From JBCBKL01 sp963922565 (GTDB lineage Bacteria; Pseudomonadota; Alphaproteobacteria; Rhodobacterales; Rhodobacteraceae): 64,000 nucleotides of DNA. The DNA lies in assembly GCA_963922565.1 (NCBI GenBank), contig CAWUIQ010000002.1:1-64000 (forward strand). Reading direction: 5' to 3'. The position numbers were made by a program, and so were the translations under genes. Of this stretch, positions 60,367 through 64,000 are shown in pieces (position 1 is the first letter of the stretch; each line of letters begins with the position of its first letter). Under the pieces are notes generated by a model. The model was not told where the DNA came from. It worked only from the letters and a program-made list of their open reading frames with translations, and searched no databases.

Positions 60367-61166
60367 CCAAAAACGTGCTAACCATTGCGGGTTCTGACCC
60401 TTCGGGCGGCGCTGGTATTCAGGGGGACCTCAAGAGTTTTGCCGCCAACGGGGTGTACGGGATGGCCGCAATAACCGCATTGACCGCGCAGAACACGCAG
60501 GGCGTGACCGGGGTGGAATTGGTTCCGCCTGCTTTTGTAAAAGCGCAAATCGCCGCGGTCTTTGCGGATGTCCGCGTCGACGCCGTCAAGATCGGGATGA
60601 TTGCCACGGCCGAGATCGCCATCGCGGTTGCGGACGCGCTTGCAGATCACGGTGACATCCCGATTGTACTGGACCCTGTCATGATCGCCAAAGGTGGTGC
60701 GCCGCTTTTGCAGCACGACGCAATGGAAGCTTTGCGGACGAAGCTTGTTCCCCTTGCCACCCTTATCACACCAAACCTGCCAGAAGCGGCGCGGCTATTG
60801 GATGCTGACGAAGCCACCACCCGTGATGCAATGGAAGCGCAAGCCCGCGCTTTGACCGAACGCGGACCAAAGGCGGCGCTTGTCAAAGGCGGGCACCTCA
60901 CCATCAGTGACAGCCCGGATGTGCTTTGTGTCGGATCCGAAGTGCACTGGTTCGAAGGCATCCGCACCGCAACAGAGAACACGCATGGGACGGGCTGCAC
61001 ATTGTCATCTGCCCTGGCAGCTCAGCTCGCCAAAGGGCTGCCCGTACACGAGGCGGTTGCTAAAGCGAAAGGCTATGTGGCGGGCGCGATTGCTGCCGCA
61101 GACACCTTGAAGATCGGGCATGGCCACGGCCCGGTGCATCATTTTTTCGAACTGTGGAAGGATTAG
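60363..61166 (+). CDS. thiD: Hydroxymethylpyrimidine/phosphomethylpyrimidine kinase
   Basis: A 267-residue ribokinase-like enzyme phosphorylating HMP twice to HMP-PP. Motifs: NVLTIAGSDPSGGAGIQGDL at the start, VLDPVMIAKGG, TPNLPEAARLL and GTGCTLSSALAA with the catalytic Cys. Complete. Starts ATGA overlapping thiE. Its stop lies at the start of an SDR remnant with no terminator visible. Confidence 0.95.
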   Translation: MTKNVLTIAGSDPSGGAGIQGDLKSFAANGVYGMAAITALTAQNTQGVTGVELVPPAFVKAQIAAVFADVRVDAVKIGMIATAEIAIAVADALADHGDIPIVLDPVMIAKGGAPLLQHDAMEALRTKLVPLATLITPNLPEAARLLDADEATTRDAMEAQARALTERGPKAALVKGGHLTISDSPDVLCVGSEVHWFEGIRTATENTHGTGCTLSSALAAQLAKGLPVHEAVAKAKGYVAGAIAAADTLKIGHGHGPVHHFFELWKD

Positions 61167-61330
61167 ATAAGAGCAAGGCATTAAGCGAACAAACTGTTTT
61201 GGTGACGGGTGCAGGCCGCGGTCTGGGTGTCGCCATTGCAACCGTGTCCGCGGGCGAGGGGGCGCAGGTCATCATCGACTATCGAAACAGCGAGGGTGCC
61301 GCCGAAGCTTTCAATTGGTGTGTTGGTAGT
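61154..61330 (+). pseudogene. Short-chain dehydrogenase 5' fragment
   Basis: The frame after thiD reads a typical SDR N-terminus, TVLVTGAGRGLGVAIATVS (TGxxxGxG cofactor motif) followed by GAQVIIDYRNSEGAAEA. It then loses similarity at about 61308, and no catalytic YxxxK follows. The frame opens with GTG 61154, inside thiD. Probably a truncated remnant of an SDR gene once downstream of thiD. Confidence 0.65.
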
Positions 61331-61530
61331 CTGTTAAGGGCCGTTCTCATTCGAGCAAGACTGATTTACGGTCAGATGCTGCGCCTGCTGCGACGTCCCT
61401 AGCGAGCCCAAATCGCTGGATGCGACGCAGAGAAGTGAAAAAAGAAACTTGCTCGCGGCACATCTCGGATTGTCATCGGCTATGATATGAGAGCCTCTGG
61501 TAGCGGCCAGAAAAATTGCGGAGTAATTCA

Positions 61531-61713
61531 GTGTTAAAATACATCTATCCAGACGGAAGTCATTGTTATCGCGCAATTCATACCGCGCATGCGGTTTTTC
61601 GAAACGAAGAAGGCAAGTTAATCGCGCGCGCCGAAATGTCAGACCAGAGTGGGATGTACGAATTCGAGATCAAAGGCTTTGAGATCTTGGAGCCGGGCGT
61701 GTTTTACGAATAG
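61531..61713 (+). CDS. Small hypothetical protein
   Basis: A 60-residue frame from GTG 61531 (TTG 61516 possible), SVLKYIYPDGSHCYRAIHTA to PGVFYE. The GGAG lies about 11 bases upstream. Composition is coding-like with aromatic residues and no known family. It sits in a region rich in repeats, so caution is needed. Confidence 0.4.
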   Translation: MLKYIYPDGSHCYRAIHTAHAVFRNEEGKLIARAEMSDQSGMYEFEIKGFEILEPGVFYE

Positions 61714-61767
61714 CCTCAACGGCAGCTACGTCCGCAATTGTGAATTCGACCGGCTCTCGATTTGGCC

Positions 61768-61872
61768 CCTGCAGCGAATGGCAGGTTCGACGGGCGCATT
61801 GCGGCGACCGCGACTGGCGTCCGACGGCAGCAAAGGACCGGTTCGCAAGCTCCGCTTGCGCAGTGACTGCAC
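61768..61872 (+). repeat. Dispersed repeat, copy 2
   Basis: Diverged copy of the 58676-58790 element: shared TGCAGCGAATGGC start, GCGGGC/GCGGCG core and GCAAAGGACCG block with an ACTGCA end. Contains a GCAAGC/GCTTGC-type hairpin (GCAAGCTCCGCTTGC) at about 61845-61860. Non-coding. Confidence 0.5.
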
Positions 61873-61985
61873 GAAATTGGATTTACTGAGCTACTGCCTA
61901 ATGTTTTGACGGTTTTCGGTGCAAATTGAACAGGTCTCATACCATCTGAAACAGGACGCGTATGTGGGTGGACGCTGAACAGAAG

Positions 61986-62015
61986 AGACGTCCGCAACAC
62001 CCATTGCGGACGTCT
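61986..62015. repeat. Perfect 12-bp intergenic hairpin
   Basis: AGACGTCCGCAA (61986-61997) and TTGCGGACGTCT (62004-62015) form a perfect 12-bp stem with a CACCCA loop. There is no T-run, so it is more like a REP-type dispersed palindrome than a terminator. Confidence 0.65.
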
Positions 62016-62041
62016 ACCGTGCCTTGGGATCAACGCGGGTT

Positions 62042-62218
62042 TCAGGCGATGGAGACGGTCCCTGCAGATCGACCGACTGCCAGATCGGGTCTGCTTTGCC
62101 CGGAGGTCATGATCTCGGGCAAGGTGAAAACCAGAAGCTTCCGTAGATCATGTGCTGGGATAATGGTGCTGAGTGCGAGGCCCATGATCGAAGCACTGTA
62201 GTCCCTGTCCGGTGACAT
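62042..62218 (-). CDS. Small hypothetical protein (58 residues)
   Basis: A minus-strand frame MSPDRDYSASIMGLALSTII to SIA, 58 residues, with AGGA 8 bases before ATG 62218. Hydrophobic early part, no family recognised. It lies just upstream of the alpha/beta hydrolase stop, in a repeat-rich area. Possibly a gene tail or spurious. Confidence 0.3.
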   Translation of the reverse strand: MSPDRDYSASIMGLALSTIIPAHDLRKLLVFTLPEIMTSGQSRPDLAVGRSAGTVSIA

Positions 62219-62272
62219 TGGGAAATCCTATTGTTGGTTTTGACGTTTTGCGCTTTGGCAGAGCGCGGACTG

Positions 62273-63289
62273 TTACCGTTCCACATGGCGATCAAGAAAA
62301 TCGAGTATGAGAGCTGCGATTTCGGGCGCGTGGGTTTCCAGGGCAAAATGACCGGCATTCAGAAGATGCACTTCGGCGTCCGGCACATCCCGAGAAAAGG
62401 CATGCGCGCCATCCGGACCGAAGAATGGATCGTTTTCCGCCCACACGGCCAGGACAGGCGGTTGATGGGTGCGCAGGTAGCGCTGCCATTCCGGATAGAG
62501 TGCGACATTGGTTTGGTAGTCGAGAAAGAGATCGAGTTGGATGTCTGACCCCTCTGGGCGGGCAAAGTTCTGGAGATCATGAGCCGGCCCGTCGGGGCCA
62601 ATCTGCGACAGTCGATCCGGGGGTGCGCCATGGGTATACTGCCATTTGATTGCGCTGAGTGTCTGGAACTTGCGGAGCGCTTCACGGTTTTCTGGTGTTG
62701 GCTCGGCCCAATACGTCTGGATCGGGCCCCAGCCGTTTGTAAGCCCCTCCGCGTAGACATTTCCGTTTTGCGAGATGATCGCCGTGATCCGGTCAGGGTC
62801 TTTGACGGCGAGACGGAACCCGACCGGTGCCCCGTAATCAAAGATATACATGGCGAACTGATCCAGACCCAAAGTCCGGGTAAAGGCGTCGGTGGTCCGC
62901 GCCAAGGCGTCAAAGGTATAGTCGTGCTCTGCGCGCGGCGGGGCGTCGGTTGCGCCAAAGCCGACCATATCAGGTGCTATCACGCGGTATTCATGCGCCA
63001 GTAGGGGAATGAGGTCGCGGTACATGTGGCTGGATGACGGGTAGCCGTGCAGCAGAAGAACCACGGGCGCATTTTCTGGACCAGCTTCGCGATAGAATAC
63101 GTCTATCCCGTCCACAGTAAGCGTATTGTACGAGACGACCGCCTGCACGGCTGCTGTGTCTGAGGACGTCATCTCGTCCGCCGAGATAGAGTTTTCGGCA
63201 TAGCTTGATGCTGGAAGCAATGACTGCAGTGCCAAGCCCAAAGCGACGGGGAAGGGGATAAGCCTGCTGACCAGGCGCGTGCGGGGCAT
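62273..63289 (-). CDS. Secreted alpha/beta hydrolase (epoxide hydrolase/dehalogenase-like)
   Basis: A 338-residue protein. Signal peptide MPRTRLVSRLIPFPVALGLA, cleavage near SYA-ENS. The alpha/beta core has the oxyanion motif LLHGYPSSSHMYRDL. The elbow is FDYGAPVGFRLA with an Asp nucleophile. The acid lies in WAENDPFFGPDGA and the catalytic His in NAGHFALETHAPE. An Asp nucleophile indicates the epoxide hydrolase/haloalkane dehalogenase class, not an esterase. The longer frame to 63391 adds an unlikely leader. The exact substrate is unknown; periplasmic location suggests a xenobiotic or marine halogenated compound. Confidence 0.88.
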   Translation of the reverse strand: MPRTRLVSRLIPFPVALGLALQSLLPASSYAENSISADEMTSSDTAAVQAVVSYNTLTVDGIDVFYREAGPENAPVVLLLHGYPSSSHMYRDLIPLLAHEYRVIAPDMVGFGATDAPPRAEHDYTFDALARTTDAFTRTLGLDQFAMYIFDYGAPVGFRLAVKDPDRITAIISQNGNVYAEGLTNGWGPIQTYWAEPTPENREALRKFQTLSAIKWQYTHGAPPDRLSQIGPDGPAHDLQNFARPEGSDIQLDLFLDYQTNVALYPEWQRYLRTHQPPVLAVWAENDPFFGPDGAHAFSRDVPDAEVHLLNAGHFALETHAPEIAALILDFLDRHVER

Positions 63290-63526
63290 CGCGGGTCTCC
63301 TAAAGAACACAGTTCGCGTGTTCTTACGCTGGAGTTGTAGCGCGGTCTTTCGATGGGAACTGAGCGTTTCGGGAACTTGCGATTGATCCAATTCGGCGGC
63401 CGCACTCGGGCAAATCGCAAGATCACGAAAACGAGATCACCCGTTACGAAATACAGTGCTGAAAGCGCCGGGTACGGTGAAGTCAATTGCTGTCCTAGAC
63501 GACGCGTTTACAAGCCGGAGGCTGAC

Positions 63527-64000
63527 ATGGACTACCCAGAGTTGGTTATGCGAAGCGCCGCGCACGATATCCGGGGCTATCTTGCTTCTGCTGAATTGGC
63601 GACCGAGCATCTGTGCACCCACACAGACGCCAAGGTTGTTCGTAGTGCAGAACGTATTTCTATGGCGATTGAGCAGGTCGTCAGCATTTGCCGAAACGAT
63701 CTGGTTGAAGCTGAGGGTGCCGCGGCCACCACTGACCACTCGGCGCAATCCATCGTGTCACTTCTGGAACAGATCAGCGCTTTGATCGCACCGGTGATGG
63801 CCAAACCGATGTCTGTTTCAATCAGCGTCGACGACGATGTGAGCATCGACTGTTCTGGGTCCAGTCTTTTTCGGATTCTCTACAACCTGTCCGTCAACTC
63901 CGCACATGCGATTGCCCGCCACCACGGCAGCCACATAGGTTTGCACGTGACCCGCCATGCGCAGAGCATTCGGTTCGTCGTTGCAGATGATGGCCCTGGC
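63527..64000 (+). CDS. Histidine kinase-like protein (5' part, cut by window end)
   Basis: 158 residues are visible from ATG 63527, with no stop before the window end. The H-box-like segment is SAAHDIRGYLASAELATEHL (His13). After a helical linker, the ATPase N-box appears as RILYNLSVNSAHAIARH and the G1-box as VVADDGPG at the very end. This matches a HisKA/HATPase_c histidine kinase or ChpT-like phosphotransferase without membrane segment. No ribosome site stronger than GGAGGCTGAC upstream. Full family depends on sequence beyond the window. Confidence 0.78.
   Translation, partial: MDYPELVMRSAAHDIRGYLASAELATEHLCTHTDAKVVRSAERISMAIEQVVSICRNDLVEAEGAAATTDHSAQSIVSLLEQISALIAPVMAKPMSVSISVDDDVSIDCSGSSLFRILYNLSVNSAHAIARHHGSHIGLHVTRHAQSIRFVVADDGPG

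Overview
The window looks like a chromosomal segment of a marine alphaproteobacterium of the Rhodobacterales (Roseobacter group). This rests on family-level resemblance: a PCMT-like / TolC / DUF2497 gene run, DUF6280- and DUF6525-type small proteins, a threonine dehydrogenase without structural-zinc cysteines, and high-GC codon use. No database search was possible, so taxonomy and family names come from recognised motifs.

Layout. 1-7.3 kb is core-like: tRNA-Cys, a PCMT-fold methyltransferase, TolC, a PopZ-like DUF2497 protein, EF-P, a CurA-like reductase, an inositol monophosphatase and a rhomboid protease. 7.4-18.4 kb is a divergent sugar regulon. A leftward operon holds an ABC importer, a Tm-1-like protein and a class II aldolase. 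A rightward operon holds a GntR/FCD regulator, an MBL-fold hydrolase, a HAD-IIA phosphatase, a second class II aldolase and an FGGY kinase. Two copies of one TTTGTATACAAA palindrome sit in the control regions.

18.8-36.3 kb is the most striking part. A gene for a protein of about 3765 residues carries an LEPR motif, a DUF4347 domain, calcium-type Asp repeats, 19 cadherin-like repeats and 3 CshA-like repeats. It is followed by a GAF-like/HlyD adaptor, an M50 zinc metalloprotease fused to a HlyD-like adaptor, a TolC-type lipoprotein and another HlyD-like adaptor. There is no ABC ATPase. This looks like a dedicated export route for a giant surface protein in which a membrane protease/adaptor takes the place usually held by an ABC exporter.

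36.3-42.2 kb holds an Rrf2 regulator divergent from a CobW/ZigA-type zinc GTPase, DUF1826 and DUF6525 genes, then a cupin regulator with kbl and tdh for threonine breakdown. 42.2-45.5 kb is a decayed accessory region with an SdrD-B/H-type-lectin-like protein and a broken integrase. 45.5-52.4 kb contains two LysR-controlled stress/redox gene sets and an ArsR-SRPBCC-GFA operon.

52.4-58.2 kb is a small accessory island: a dead IS110 element, an unknown protein divergent from a compact SPOUT methyltransferase, and a two-gene operon. The operon joins a nucleoside-deoxyribosyltransferase/TIR-like protein with a four-helix SLATT-like membrane protein and is a candidate defence or signalling system. 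58.8-61.2 kb is a TPP-riboswitch-controlled thiM-thiE-thiD salvage operon. The end holds gene fragments, dispersed repeats, an alpha/beta hydrolase and the start of a histidine kinase cut by the window edge.
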